Shown in pieces: positions 25,127 to 34,357 of a DNA stretch of 64,000 nt. A program made the translations under genes and the position numbers. The notes beneath the pieces were generated by a model. It worked only from the letters and a program-made list of their open reading frames with translations, did not search any database and was not told the origin of the DNA. The first letter of the stretch is position 1, and every line of letters starts with the position of its first letter. Source of the DNA: Sporomusaceae bacterium (GTDB taxonomy: Bacteria > Bacillota > Negativicutes > Sporomusales > UBA7701); the NCBI GenBank assembly GCA_031460455.1, contig JAVKTQ010000014.1, forward strand, positions 1-64,000, in the 5' to 3' direction.

Positions 25127-25600
25127 TTATTCCGGCGGCAGCGACTGTTCCTGATATCTGGCGAGCCCCAGCGCCTGATGCTGTTCGAGGGTTTTTTCCA
25201 CAGTTTCGGCCTGGAGTTCGTCGCAGCGTACCAGCAGCAGCACCGGGACCAGGTTGCTTTGCCGGCCGGCTTCGATGCGGCGGCTTGTCACGATCCAGTC
25301 GGCGGCCAATCCGGCCGAACCCCCAAGCGCCAGCCCCGCCAGGCCCCATATTATCGGTCCCCAGTAATGCACTGAACCGAAGATTACCCCGGCAATCATG
25401 CCAACGGTACCGGCCAGAGCCGCCCCGTCGAGGATGCTGTAGCCGTCGGCGCGGTAAATACGGTCGAACACCGATAGTTTTCGCGTGGTGCGGCGAAGCG
25501 GAACCGCCAGGATGTGCTTTGTCGTCAGCCCGATTCTTGTGAGGTCGGCGATGGCTATTTCCAGGTGAAGGCCGTGGGCAAAAGAGGCGAAGATATACAT
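25127..25600 (-). CDS. Small membrane protein with glycine-rich hairpin, unknown function
   Basis: 157 aa, ATG 25600 behind GGGGAGG. The N-terminal ~45 residues read as a soluble alpha/beta part (MYIFASFAHGLHLEIAIADL). Two glycine-rich membrane helices follow (AALAGTVGMIAGVIFGSVHYW and IIWGLAGLALGGSAGLAADW), then a C-terminal soluble region with LLLVRCDELQAETVEKTL, an alternating beta/alpha pattern. Such glycine-zipper hairpins occur in stress-related DUF1269-like proteins, but I cannot assign the family. It follows the next gene on the - strand by 19 bases, so both are likely co-transcribed. Confidence 0.65.
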   Translation of the reverse strand: MYIFASFAHGLHLEIAIADLTRIGLTTKHILAVPLRRTTRKLSVFDRIYRADGYSILDGAALAGTVGMIAGVIFGSVHYWGPIIWGLAGLALGGSAGLAADWIVTSRRIEAGRQSNLVPVLLLVRCDELQAETVEKTLEQHQALGLARYQEQSLPPE

Positions 25601-25619
25601 CGGTTCCTCCCCAAAGAAG

Positions 25620-26384
25620 TTACAGCGGCATGGTGAATCCAGGGTTCATGTACTCCTGCCTGAGATAGCGCGACTGCTCGGCGTCGTAGAACTTGTTTAT
25701 TTCCACCACGGCCGCGTACGAAGCGTAGGCCGCATAGCAATAGAGCGACGGCATGAATAGCAGCCAGCCGTAATCCACAACCGCGCCGGCGCGGGCGAAA
25801 TCGCCTGCCAGCGAATACTGGGCCGCTTCGTTCATGTGCGACATGTAGGCGGTGACAATGTTCATGACCAGAATAACTGCCCCTTCTTCCATTTTGCGCG
25901 CGTAGACATGGCCGAGACCCGGGGTCAGGAGCGACCACAGCAGCGCCAGCACCGGTTTCCTTTTTCTGGCGAAGCCGAATTCCAGCATTGTCACTTTGAC
26001 CGGCGAGATCGGAGAATCTTCGCGTTCGGCGATGATGTAAAACTTATTCTGCTCGATCGTCTCGGTATAGCTGTCCCACATCGCGTATACATAGACCGCC
26101 GTATAAAAGAGCAGCCACCTGGGGTCGACGGTTTCCCGCGCCTCCTGGAAGCGGCCGGTAAACGACAGGACGATGGCCGTGTTGACATGGGCCTGGGTAT
26201 TGACGATGAGCTCCCAGACGATCAGGATGATGCCGGTAAAGTGATTGCTTACCAGAAGATGCCCGAACCCCGGCATCGCCGCCGACCACCAGGCGGTGAC
26301 CCAGGGATTGCGAAGATGGGTCCCCAGCGCGCCGAAGGCCGTCAAGGTTGCCTTCGGGTGCCTGGGAAACCTGCTTATGTCCAT
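25620..26384 (-). CDS. Membrane protein made of two homologous halves (PGxGH repeats)
   Basis: 254 aa. Residues ~30-115 and ~145-235 repeat each other: WSAAMPGFGHLLVSN...HVNTAIVLSFTGRFQEA...WLLFYTAVYVYAMWDSY..IEQNKFY against WSLLTPGLGHVYARK...HMNEAAQYSLAGDFARA...WLLFMPSLYCYAAYASY..VEINKFY. Each half has about three membrane helices and a PGxGH turn reminiscent of TM2/DUF5683 proteins. The ATG at 26384 is directly behind AAGGGGAG. Function unknown; co-directional with the 157-aa membrane protein. Confidence 0.7.
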   Translation of the reverse strand: MDISRFPRHPKATLTAFGALGTHLRNPWVTAWWSAAMPGFGHLLVSNHFTGIILIVWELIVNTQAHVNTAIVLSFTGRFQEARETVDPRWLLFYTAVYVYAMWDSYTETIEQNKFYIIAEREDSPISPVKVTMLEFGFARKRKPVLALLWSLLTPGLGHVYARKMEEGAVILVMNIVTAYMSHMNEAAQYSLAGDFARAGAVVDYGWLLFMPSLYCYAAYASYAAVVEINKFYDAEQSRYLRQEYMNPGFTMPL

Positions 26385-26537
26385 ATGCTCCCCTTCAGGG
26401 CGGTTTTTTCAATATTATATAGATACCCAACTCGCCGTAAAATTATCGCCGGAGAAAATGCATTCTCACGCGTGGTTATGGATTTCGTCTCCCCGCTTCC
26501 GAGAATACGGCAACGATTTTGCAGCGCCAAATTATTC

Positions 26538-26566
26538 TTGACACACTATTGGCATTCTTTTATAAT
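26538..26566 (+). promoter_or_regulatory. Consensus sigma-A promoter of feoAB
   Basis: TTGACA at 26538-26543, a 17-base spacer and TATAAT at 26561-26566: a perfect vegetative promoter. It drives feoAB, whose start lies 93 bases downstream, and is covered by Fur boxes. Confidence 0.9.
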
Positions 26567-26571
26567 GAATT

Positions 26572-26636
26572 TGAGAATAGTTTTCAATAAGCCGCAAGGG
26601 CTATATTTTTTCCTCGTTTAATGATAATGATTATCA
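26572..26636 (+). promoter_or_regulatory. Two Fur boxes
   Basis: TGATAATGATTATCA at 26622-26636 is an exact 7-1-7 Fur site. A second, weaker copy TGAGAATAGTTTTCA at 26572-26586 (12 of 14 arm positions) overlaps the expected transcription start. With iron, Fur should block both initiation and early elongation of feoAB. Confidence 0.88.
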
Positions 26637-26658
26637 ATCTTATTTAGGAGTGATCACC

Positions 26659-26877
26659 ATGAATCTTGCTCAAGCCAAGCGCGGCCAGCGCATCGAGGTC
26701 GTCGCCATCCCCGACCCTACCGTCAGGGCCCAGGCCATCCGCTTCGGGATTTCCGCCGGCGAACGAGTGGAATGCGCCGAGAAACTGCCTGCCGGGCCTG
26801 TCATTATCGCGAAGGGCCGCCAGGAGATCGCGGTCGGCCGGCGGCTGGCGGAGAACATCGAGGTGCGGCCGGCTTAG
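26659..26877 (+). CDS. feoA: Ferrous iron transport protein FeoA
   Basis: 72 aa SH3-like cytoplasmic protein: MNLAQAKRGQRIEVVAIPDP, RAQAIRFGISAGERVEC and VIIAKGRQEIAVGRRLA are the standard FeoA landmarks. Start ATG 26659 is 8 bases after AGGAG. It supports FeoB. The gap to feoB is 22 bases. Confidence 0.95.
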   Translation: MNLAQAKRGQRIEVVAIPDPTVRAQAIRFGISAGERVECAEKLPAGPVIIAKGRQEIAVGRRLAENIEVRPA

Positions 26878-26899
26878 CGGCCAGAAGGAGAATACAGCA

Positions 26900-28744
26900 A
26901 TGCACTGCCATGACTGCCTCAGCCATATAAGCATCCCCGCCGGCGCAAAAAAGATTGTCCTCGTCGGCAATCCCAATGTGGGCAAATCGGTTTTCTTCAA
27001 CGCTTTCACGGGCATGTACGTCGACGTGTCCAATTTCCCCGGCACGACGGTGGATATATCCCACGGCCGTTACGGGGGCGATGTCGTCCTCGACACCCCA
27101 GGCATCTACGGCATTTCGTCTTTTAACGACGAGGAGCGGGTAGCCCGCGATGTGGTGCTGGCCGCCGATCTGGTGGTCAATGTCGTCGACGCCGTCCACC
27201 TGGAACGCGACCTTTTTCTGACCCTCCAGGTAATCGATACCGGTCTGCCGGTGATCGTGGCCCTCAATATGATGGATGAGGCGAAGACGCGGGGTATCGC
27301 GGTCGACGCCGATCTGCTCGAGCACCTGCTGGGGGTGCCGGTCGTGCCGACCGTGGCTGTGAAGGGCCAGGGGCTGGACGATCTCAAGGCCCGCCTGGCG
27401 GAGGCCCGCCCCGGCATTGTTCCCCCGGAGCTTCAGAAGGAGCTGCGGGAGATGATGCGCACTGTCGCGGCTTCGCCCGAGGCGCTGCTGGTGCTGGAGG
27501 GCGACGAGGAGGTGGCCGGACGCCACGGCCTGCCGGCCGGCGGCCGGCGGGAGGAGTTTTATCAGGAACGGCGGCGGCGGGTCAACGATATCGTCGGCCA
27601 TGTGGTCCGCGAGGTGACGGATGGCGCCGGTTTTTCCGCCCGCCTCGGCCGCTGGATGCTACGCCCCCTGACCGGGGTGCCGATTTTCGCTCTTATATTG
27701 TATGCGATGTATTATATTATCGGCGTTTTGGTTGCTCAGGATATCGTCGGCTTCACGGAGGAGACGCTGATGCAGGGCTTGTATGAGCCCGCTGTCCGCG
27801 ATTTCGTCGGCCGGTTCGTGAGCGGGGAGTCGGTGCTCGGCACTATCCTTATCGGCGAGTTCGGCCTGCTGACGATGACGGTGACTTATATTCTCGGCCT
27901 GCTGCTGCCGCTGGTGGTTGGGTTTTATCTCGTGCTGTCGGTGATGGAGGATTCGGGGTACCTGCCCCGCCTGGCGACGCTTGTCGACCGGCTGATGAAC
28001 GCCATTGGCCTCAACGGCCGGGCGATTATCCCGATGATCCTCGGGTTCGGCTGCGTGACGATGGCCACAATCACGACCCGTATTCTCGGCTCGCAGCGCG
28101 AGCGCACGATTGCGACCGCGGTCCTCGGCCTCGCCATTCCCTGCTCGGCCCAGCTGGGCGTTATCGCCGGCATGCTGGCCGGCCTGGGGCCTCAGTATAT
28201 CGCGATCTATACCGGCGTCATTCTGCTTATCCTTGGCCTCGTCGGCAAGGTGCTTCACAGCGTCCTGCCCGGCGAGTCGACCGACCTTTTGATCGATCTG
28301 CCGCCGCTCCGCCTGCCGCGGGGCGAGAATGTTCTCAAGAAGACGGTGACCAAGTCGTATGCTTTCCTCAGAGAGGCCGCGCCGCTTTTCATGCTCGGCG
28401 CGCTGCTGATCACCGTCCTCCAGGTTACCGGCCTGCTGGAGGTTATCCAGGACGGCCTGGCGCCTATTACGAAAGGCTTGCTGAAGCTGCCGCGGGAGAC
28501 GGCGACCGTCTTCATCATGGGGATGATCAGGCGCGACTTCGGCGCCGCCGGACTTGAGGACATGGCCCTCGGCCCGGCCGAGACGCTGGTGTCGCTCATC
28601 GTGATCACGCTGTTTGTGCCATGCATCGCCGCCCTGATCGTCATCCTCAAGGAGCGGGGCCTGAAGGAGGGCGCGCTCATCTGGCTCGGTTCGTGGCTGG
28701 CGGCATTCGCCGTCGGCGGCGTTGTCGCCCATATTCTGATCTGA
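26900..28744 (+). CDS. feoB: Ferrous iron transporter FeoB
   Basis: 614 aa. The N-terminal G domain has G1 GNPNVGKSVFF (about 24), G3 DTPGIYG and G4 LNMMD. The membrane part carries the two Gate regions (GYLPRLATLVDRLMNAIGLNGR, shown here only in part as YLPRLATLVDRLMNAIG) and GLAIPCSAQLGVI. An N-terminal MHCHDC adds a possible metal-binding pair. Start ATG 26900, 9 bases after AGAAGGAG; the much longer upstream frame overlaps feoA. It imports Fe2+ through the inner membrane. Confidence 0.96.
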   Translation: MHCHDCLSHISIPAGAKKIVLVGNPNVGKSVFFNAFTGMYVDVSNFPGTTVDISHGRYGGDVVLDTPGIYGISSFNDEERVARDVVLAADLVVNVVDAVHLERDLFLTLQVIDTGLPVIVALNMMDEAKTRGIAVDADLLEHLLGVPVVPTVAVKGQGLDDLKARLAEARPGIVPPELQKELREMMRTVAASPEALLVLEGDEEVAGRHGLPAGGRREEFYQERRRRVNDIVGHVVREVTDGAGFSARLGRWMLRPLTGVPIFALILYAMYYIIGVLVAQDIVGFTEETLMQGLYEPAVRDFVGRFVSGESVLGTILIGEFGLLTMTVTYILGLLLPLVVGFYLVLSVMEDSGYLPRLATLVDRLMNAIGLNGRAIIPMILGFGCVTMATITTRILGSQRERTIATAVLGLAIPCSAQLGVIAGMLAGLGPQYIAIYTGVILLILGLVGKVLHSVLPGESTDLLIDLPPLRLPRGENVLKKTVTKSYAFLREAAPLFMLGALLITVLQVTGLLEVIQDGLAPITKGLLKLPRETATVFIMGMIRRDFGAAGLEDMALGPAETLVSLIVITLFVPCIAALIVILKERGLKEGALIWLGSWLAAFAVGGVVAHILI

Positions 28745-28768
28745 GATTATTGCTTGAGGTGAATTAGC

Positions 28769-28903
28769 ATGCAACAGAAAGCCTGCCCCCAGTGCAACAG
28801 CCCCGTAAGCCCCCAGGCGGCGCGCTGCCCGCGCTGCAATAAGCTGCTCCTCGCGCCCTGCAACGGCAACTGCGGCAGCTGCCGCAAGGGCGCCTGCCAC
28901 TGA
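28769..28903 (+). CDS. 44-aa Cys-rich protein following feoB
   Basis: The reading frame encodes MQQKACPQCNSPVSPQAARC and a further 24 residues ending CRKGACH. It has eight cysteines: CxxC at 6/9 and 20/23 form a small zinc ribbon, and 31, 35, 38 and 43 form a second cluster. GAGGTG lies 10 bases before the ATG. It is 24 bases after feoB on the same strand, where other genomes carry FeoC or a FeoB-associated Cys-rich protein, but it has no membrane helix. A role in iron or redox sensing for FeoB is an inference. Confidence 0.65.
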   Translation: MQQKACPQCNSPVSPQAARCPRCNKLLLAPCNGNCGSCRKGACH

Positions 28904-28917
28904 TATGCCCCGGCCGG

Positions 28918-29634
28918 TCAGAACGCTCCCAGTTGCGCCGGCCGCCGCTCGTTGAGTTGCAGCAGTTCGCTGACGGTGACCAGTTCGTAGCCATCGGCCC
29001 GCAGCCGGTCGATTATTATGGCCAGGGCCTTGGCGGTCGGCAACGGATACTGGCCGTCGTGCAGCAGGACGATGCTGCCAGGGGCCGCCCGCTTCAATAC
29101 CGTGCCCACGACGCTGTCGACCGGCGGACGGGCCCAATCATGGGGGTCGATGTCCCACAGGACGAGTGTGTAGCCCCGGTTGCGGGCGGCGGCAACCACC
29201 ACGTCGCTGTACAGTCCGCCGGGGGGGCGGAAGAGGACCGGGCGGGCAGCCGCCTCGCGGCCGATCGCTTTTTCCGCGGCGGCGAGTTCGGCGTTGATGT
29301 CCTTTCTGTTCAGCCTCGCCAGCGAGCTGTGGTGGTAGCCATGGACGGCGATTTCGTGGCCGTCGGCTGCTTCCCTGGCCACGAATTCGGGGCTTTTGAC
29401 GGCGTTCTCGCCCAGGACGAAGAAGGTTGCCCGCACCTGTTTCTCTTTCAGCACTGCCAGTATTTCGGGAGTCATTTTGTAATGCGGCCCGTCGTCGAGG
29501 GTGAGGGCTATGACTTTGACGGCCGTCGGTACGCGGGTGATGGCCCGTGTGTCCTGCCACAGGTCGGGCTGGGTGCCGACGATCGCCATGACGGCGAGCA
29601 CCAGCGCCGGTAAAAGCAGGCGGTTGGTCTTCAT
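28918..29634 (-). CDS. Polysaccharide deacetylase (NodB domain), membrane-anchored
   Basis: 238 aa from ATG 29634 (behind GAGGTG). An N-terminal anchor or signal (LLLPALVLAVMAIVGTQ) precedes the NodB domain: ALTLDDGPH (catalytic Asp and metal Asp), HGYHHSSL (metal His), RPPGGLYSD, and LLHDG near the end. It removes acetyl groups from peptidoglycan or another cell-surface polymer outside the membrane. It is convergent with the feo operon, 14 bases from the Cys-rich gene. Spore cortex PdaA/PdaB-type function is possible. Confidence 0.9.
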   Translation of the reverse strand: MKTNRLLLPALVLAVMAIVGTQPDLWQDTRAITRVPTAVKVIALTLDDGPHYKMTPEILAVLKEKQVRATFFVLGENAVKSPEFVAREAADGHEIAVHGYHHSSLARLNRKDINAELAAAEKAIGREAAARPVLFRPPGGLYSDVVVAAARNRGYTLVLWDIDPHDWARPPVDSVVGTVLKRAAPGSIVLLHDGQYPLPTAKALAIIIDRLRADGYELVTVSELLQLNERRPAQLGAF

Positions 29635-29786
29635 GCTACACCTCGTGGATATATTCTCACGAGGATGATATGCCTTGCAGGCAACGCTTATGCCGACCAT
29701 TCGCCGTCCAGGCGGGCGCACCCAAGAAAATTGCGCCGTGTTTGGCAAGGAAACCTGAAATTGATGCCTGCCTGTAAGCATAATAA

Positions 29787-29826
29787 GCGCCCGCCGGGCT
29801 TCGCGTGCCGGCGGGCGTTTATTATG
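29787..29826. terminator. GC-rich hairpin with T-rich tails on both strands
   Basis: CGCCCGCCGG (29788-29797) pairs perfectly with CCGGCGGGCG (29808-29817). TTTATTAT follows on the + strand and TTATTATG on the - strand. The region 29640-30130 otherwise has no intact gene. A second small hairpin, CTCGTG/CACGAG, lies at 29643-29664. Confidence 0.7.
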
Positions 29827-30131
29827 CTTGGGTACATAGAGCGCCGATCAGCCGGTATAGCTGGTTTTTGACTGGGGGCGGGTTTTTCCCCGCCCGTCCG
29901 GGCAAATACCTGCTCGAGGTGCTCGGCGCGTTTGTTGCGTAAGTTTGCTGACGATGACGAAGATGACGATGCTGATGAGGAAGGCCGGGAAGATTTCGTG
30001 GATGTTCCTGCCGGGCCTTCCCGCGGCAAGTTCTCCTGGTCGATTTCCACGTCCCGCTTAAGAACATTGTAAGAACAAATCCCCCAGCCGGAATGACTGC
30101 GGGATTGGCGCTTGCGGGGCGGCTACAGCGG

Positions 30132-30395
30132 TCACGCCAGGCTGGCCTTACTGCCATAGGCGGCCAGGTATGTGTCGCGGAATCTGTCTTCCAGCAGGCG
30201 GAGCTCGACTTCCCGCATGACCAGCAACAGGTCGAGCACATTTATGAGCACTTTTTCGTCGGAGTCCCGCACGATTTTGGCGTACGCCTCTTCGGCCCGC
30301 GTCTTGAGGCTTTGGAATTCTTCCTCCGGCATTATCCTTACCAGCCGCTTGTCGGGCAGTTCGATCAGCATATCGGTTTCTTTTCCTGTATCCAT
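30132..30395 (-). CDS. Conserved-looking small acidic helical protein, unknown function
   Basis: 87 aa, ATG 30395 eight bases after GGAGG. It begins MDTGKETDMLIELPDKRLVR and is then almost entirely helical (EEEFQSLKTRAEEAYAKIV, VLINVLDLLLVMREVELRLL). No transmembrane helix is certain. Divergent from the sigma-54 activator gene. Family not recognised. Confidence 0.6.
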   Translation of the reverse strand: MDTGKETDMLIELPDKRLVRIMPEEEFQSLKTRAEEAYAKIVRDSDEKVLINVLDLLLVMREVELRLLEDRFRDTYLAAYGSKASLA

Positions 30396-30627
30396 TAATT
30401 TTGCCTCCTTTCACTGGCCGCATTGTCGCCGCTTATCGAATGCATAAATGGTGCCAAGGCGCGAAGGGCAGGAAATTGGCGGGCTGAATGGTTTTGGCGG
30501 CTGACAGCAAAAGCGTCGGCACCGACATATTTTCCGTCGAATCCGACACTTTTGCAGACGTTCGCGATGCCGACGGCAGGATTTCGCCCCCACAAGCGCC
30601 AAAGTAAAGGGATAAAGGGACGCGGCT

Positions 30628-32712
30628 ATGGCCGCTTTAGCAAAGGATGATGCACAGGTGCTCGTGCGCGATTGTATGCTCCCCAACGCCCCGCATCTCG
30701 GGCCTGCGGAAACGATCAGAGACGCCGCCCGCCTTTTGAACAGATACAAGGTCAGCGCCGCCCCGGTGCTGGACGACGGGGGGGCAATGCGCGGCATCGT
30801 GACGGCGACCGATATCATCGGCGCGATGGTGGACGGGGTGCCGCTGGAGCAGTCTGTCGGTGCTGTTATGACCAGAGCGGTTGTCAGCGTCCGCGAGGAC
30901 TGTCCCTTGGAAGAGGCCCGGAAGGTGCCGTTCTACTGCCTGCCGGTGGTGGACGCCGCCGGCGGCTACGTCGGGATGATCACCGGCCGGGATTTCCTCC
31001 AGGCCTGTTCGACCGAGCTGCAGCGCGCCAAGGACGAGGTGCGCGCGCTGATCGGCTCGGCCCACGACGGCATTGTGGTGGTGGATTCTTACGGCACGGT
31101 GACCGCTTTTAACGAGGCGGCGGCGGCGCTGATCGGCACGCCTGCCGGCGAGGCGCTCGGTCGGCCGATCAACGAGGTTATCCCCAACTCCGGCCTGCGA
31201 AGGGTGCTGGAGACGGGGCAGGCGGAACGGGACTGCCAGCTGGTGCACGGCGGGCGGACGATATTCTCGAACCGTTCGCCGATTCTGGAGGGCCGCAAGG
31301 TGGTTGGGGCGCTGGCGATCCTGCAGGATACGTCGGAATTCCGCAGCGCCGTAACCCAGTTGCTCGACGCCCAGCATCACGTCGAGGATCTGAAGGCGGT
31401 GTTCGAGAACGCCCGCTACGGCATTATCGTGGTGAACAGGAACGGCATCATCCTGCGGGTGAATAAGTCGTACGAGGATATTTTCAATGTTGTCCGCGAC
31501 GAGGTCGTCGGCCGGCCGGTGACGGAGGTGATCGAGAATACCCGTCTGGATGTCGTGGCCCGGACGGGTATCCCCGAGTTGGGCGAAATCCAGATGGTCA
31601 AGGGCCGCCAGACGATCGTCAACCGTGTCCCGGTGTTCAAGAACGGCAAGCTGGCCGGCGCGGTCGGCGAGATTCTGTTCAAGGATATCAGCGAGGTGAG
31701 CTATTTGCTCCAGCGCCTGCAGCAGCTCGAGCAGCAGGTGTCGCGGTACCGGACGGAGCTGGACGAGCTGCGCGCCGACCGGAACGTGGCGATCCATAGT
31801 TTCGACAATATTGTGGGCAGTTCGCGGTTGATGACCAAGACGAAGATTTCCGCCCTACGGGCGGCGCAGGCGGACAGCAACGTGCTGCTGCTGGGGGAGA
31901 GCGGCACCGGCAAGGAGCTGTTCGCCCACGCCATCCATAACGCAAGTAAGCGCAAGGGGGCTCCGTTCATCACCGTCAACTGCGCCGCGCTGCCGGCCGA
32001 GCTTCTGGAGTCGGAGCTGTTCGGCTATGAGGAGGGCGCATTCACGGGCGCGAAAAGGGGCGGCAAGAAGGGCAAGTTCGAGCTGGCCGACAGGGGGACG
32101 CTGTTTCTGGATGAGATCGGCGATATGCCGCTGGTCATGCAGGCGAAGATTCTCCGCGTGCTCGACGACGGCAAGGTGGACCGCATCGGCGGCAGCGAGG
32201 CGGTAGCTTGCGATGTGAGGATTATCGCGGCGACGAATAAACCGCTGACGCTGATGGTCCAGCAGCAGGCCTTCCGCGAGGATTTATACTACCGGCTGAA
32301 TGTTTTTCGCGTCCGTATCCCGCCGCTCAGAGAGCGGCGCGAGGATGTCGGGGAGCTCGTCCGGACGCTGACGCCGGAGATTTCCCGGCTGTCCGGCCGG
32401 GCAGCGATGATGTTCGCCCCGGAGACGATGGCGCTGCTGAGGGAGTACGGCTGGCCGGGCAATGTCCGCCAGCTCATAAATCTGCTGAAGCAGCTGGCGG
32501 CGGCGGTGGACAGCCCGGAGATCCTGCCCAGGCATCTGCTGGATACCGACGCGGCGACCGCCCTGGCCGGCGAAAGCGCCGGCGAGGGCGGCGAACGGGA
32601 GCGGATCGCGGAGGCCTTAAGGCTGAGCAAGGGTAACAAGGCTTTGGCCGCCAAGCTGTCGGGGCTGCACCGCTCAACGCTGTACGAAAAGCTGAAGAAG
32701 TATAATTTGTAG
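30628..32712 (+). CDS. Sigma-54-dependent transcriptional activator with CBS and PAS sensor domains
   Basis: 694 aa. Order: two CBS motifs (residues ~10-120), PAS 1 (~135-240, [19 protein letters not shown]), PAS 2 (~255-365, [20 protein letters not shown]), a short coiled coil, the AAA+ domain (~395-630) with Walker A GESGTGKE, the sigma-54 contact loop GAFTGA and Walker [11 protein letters not shown], and a Fis-type HTH at the end ([20 protein letters not shown]). It should activate RpoN promoters in response to a nucleotide and a small ligand. Target genes are not evident nearby: the convergent gene 3' of it is separated by a terminator. The weak site AAGGGA precedes ATG 30628. Confidence 0.93.
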   Translation: MAALAKDDAQVLVRDCMLPNAPHLGPAETIRDAARLLNRYKVSAAPVLDDGGAMRGIVTATDIIGAMVDGVPLEQSVGAVMTRAVVSVREDCPLEEARKVPFYCLPVVDAAGGYVGMITGRDFLQACSTELQRAKDEVRALIGSAHDGIVVVDSYGTVTAFNEAAAALIGTPAGEALGRPINEVIPNSGLRRVLETGQAERDCQLVHGGRTIFSNRSPILEGRKVVGALAILQDTSEFRSAVTQLLDAQHHVEDLKAVFENARYGIIVVNRNGIILRVNKSYEDIFNVVRDEVVGRPVTEVIENTRLDVVARTGIPELGEIQMVKGRQTIVNRVPVFKNGKLAGAVGEILFKDISEVSYLLQRLQQLEQQVSRYRTELDELRADRNVAIHSFDNIVGSSRLMTKTKISALRAAQADSNVLLLGESGTGKELFAHAIHNASKRKGAPFITVNCAALPAELLESELFGYEEGAFTGAKRGGKKGKFELADRGTLFLDEIGDMPLVMQAKILRVLDDGKVDRIGGSEAVACDVRIIAATNKPLTLMVQQQAFREDLYYRLNVFRVRIPPLRERREDVGELVRTLTPEISRLSGRAAMMFAPETMALLREYGWPGNVRQLINLLKQLAAAVDSPEILPRHLLDTDAATALAGESAGEGGERERIAEALRLSKGNKALAAKLSGLHRSTLYEKLKKYNL

Positions 32713-32721
32713 TTGCAACGC

Positions 32722-32750
32722 GAAGACCCGCCAGAAGGCGGGTCTTCTTT
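32722..32750 (+). terminator. Terminator of the sigma-54 activator gene
   Basis: GAAGACCCGCC (32722-32732) pairs perfectly with GGCGGGTCTTC (32737-32747), then TTT. It lies between two convergent genes. Confidence 0.85.
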
Positions 32751-32764
32751 AAAGTTATACGGTT

Positions 32765-34357
32765 TTATTTTTTGTATTCTTTGAGTCTGGCCTTAAAGGC
32801 GTCGAGGATTGCCTCGTTTTCGTTGATAAGGTAGATCCGCCCCGGCTGGCCGTTCTGGTCGAAGTCGACGCCGCTCCACCAGACGGCTACTTTGAGGCGG
32901 TCGAGCTTCTTTATGCCGTCGAACATGCCGTGGATCCAGGCGACTTTGTCGCCGCCAACGGAATTGGAGGCGAATTCGGTTATCATGAAGGGCTTGTCGA
33001 AGTGGTTGGCGTACTCGTCGTGGAGGGCGGGGTAGATCTCGGAAAACTCCCGCCAGCGTTCGCCGGGGAAGTAGGTGCCGTTGTTGTAGCCGGTGAGGCC
33101 GATGACGTCGACGTAGGCGTCGCCGGGGTAGTAGGCAAGGTAGCTGTTCCACTTGAAGGCTGGCAGGGAGACGTCGTGGGGGTTCCAGACCCAGAGGACG
33201 TTGTCGACGCCGCGGGCGACGAAGAGGTCGTGGATGTAACGCCACAGCGCCTGGTAGAGGTCGGTGTCTTTGCCGGTATAGAAGGCGGAGTACCAGCACC
33301 AGTCGCCGTTCATTTCGTTGTTGAGACGGAAGAGGACAGGGTGGCCGAAGGCTTTGAGGTTGTCGGCGTAGGCGGCGAAGTAGTCGTCGTACTGGCCGTC
33401 GAGGACGGCGTATACCATGCCGGCGTTGCGGTTTTCGGTGGCCCACAGGGCGTTGACCTGGCCGGAGAAGGTGGTCTGGAGGGTGAGCTCGACATATTTG
33501 CCGCTGCGGTAGGCGTTGTCGAGGCCCCAGGTGGGGAAACGCTCGTCGAACATCTGGTAGTGGAGCAGGACGGGGAAGGTGAAGTCGAGGCGCTTTTCGA
33601 TTGTCGCCAGCGGGCCGAGGGTCTGGGGGGCGGAAGGTTCGAAAATGCCCCAGGCGAGGGGGGCGCTATCGCCGAAGTAGCGGCTTTGGAAGGCGGCGGT
33701 CTCGGCGTTCATGGGAGTGCGGGAGGGGGCGAAGCGCTTGTAGTTGCGGGGGACGCCCCGGCGATCGACGAGGGAGAACCCGGCGAGGATGTCGGCGACG
33801 CTTGTTATGGGGGCGGCGGATTTAATGAAGATGGTGTATACTTCGTTGTTGCTGGCGACGATTTCGAGCGAGGCGTAGTGGTTTTTGTCGCCAGGCACGC
33901 GGGCCAGCGGCGGCCGCGTCCAGGCGAGGAGGTGGACTTGTCGCCCGCCCGCCTGCAGCCATTGGTCGGCGAGGACGGTGTGGTGGGGGGAGGCTTTGAC
34001 GAATTTGTTGCCGTATTGGATGTAGTCGGCGGCGGTGGCGGCGGTGCCGCGGAAGTCGTCGCGGTAGATTTCGATGCGGGTGGTGTCGTCGGCGAATACG
34101 GTGCGGACGGCGGACAGCGACCAGTCGACGGCCATGTGGGCGGGGTAGCGGAGGCTGAAGCCAGTGGCGTGGTCGGTGTAGATGTCGTGGCCGTCGCCGC
34201 CGGCGACGATGGTTTTGACGTCGTCTTCAGGGAAGCGGCGACCGGCTTCGTCCTGGTAGCCGTTGACGATGACGGCCGGGGCGGCGGTGGCGGAGAAGAC
34301 TGGCAGGATGAGGGCGGCGAACAGGCAGAGGGCGAGCAGCGTTTTCTTCGTGAGCAT
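32765..34357 (-). CDS. Secreted GH26-like glycoside hydrolase
   Basis: 530 aa from ATG 34357, 7 bases after GGAGG. A signal peptide (LLALCLFAALILPVFSATAA) is followed by an N-terminal ~200-residue beta-rich module of unknown type and a GH26-type barrel. The likely acid/base is Glu in FRLNNEMNGDW and the nucleophile Glu in FMITEFASNS; WVWNP and VDVIGLTGYN are typical of the family. GH26 enzymes cleave beta-mannans or mixed-linked glucans. An extracellular role on exopolysaccharide or plant polymer is inferred. It is monocistronic. Confidence 0.85.
   Translation of the reverse strand: MLTKKTLLALCLFAALILPVFSATAAPAVIVNGYQDEAGRRFPEDDVKTIVAGGDGHDIYTDHATGFSLRYPAHMAVDWSLSAVRTVFADDTTRIEIYRDDFRGTAATAADYIQYGNKFVKASPHHTVLADQWLQAGGRQVHLLAWTRPPLARVPGDKNHYASLEIVASNNEVYTIFIKSAAPITSVADILAGFSLVDRRGVPRNYKRFAPSRTPMNAETAAFQSRYFGDSAPLAWGIFEPSAPQTLGPLATIEKRLDFTFPVLLHYQMFDERFPTWGLDNAYRSGKYVELTLQTTFSGQVNALWATENRNAGMVYAVLDGQYDDYFAAYADNLKAFGHPVLFRLNNEMNGDWCWYSAFYTGKDTDLYQALWRYIHDLFVARGVDNVLWVWNPHDVSLPAFKWNSYLAYYPGDAYVDVIGLTGYNNGTYFPGERWREFSEIYPALHDEYANHFDKPFMITEFASNSVGGDKVAWIHGMFDGIKKLDRLKVAVWWSGVDFDQNGQPGRIYLINENEAILDAFKARLKEYKK

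Noticed and set aside
29822-30241. 139-codon - strand frame and an overlapping Ser-rich frame
   Set aside because: Both are low-complexity readings of the GC-rich palindromic gap and overlap the well-supported 87-aa gene or lack a start site.
30400-30627. Sigma-54 (-24/-12) promoter before the CBS-PAS activator
   Set aside because: No TGGCAC-N5-TTGC pattern with correct spacing was found in the gap.
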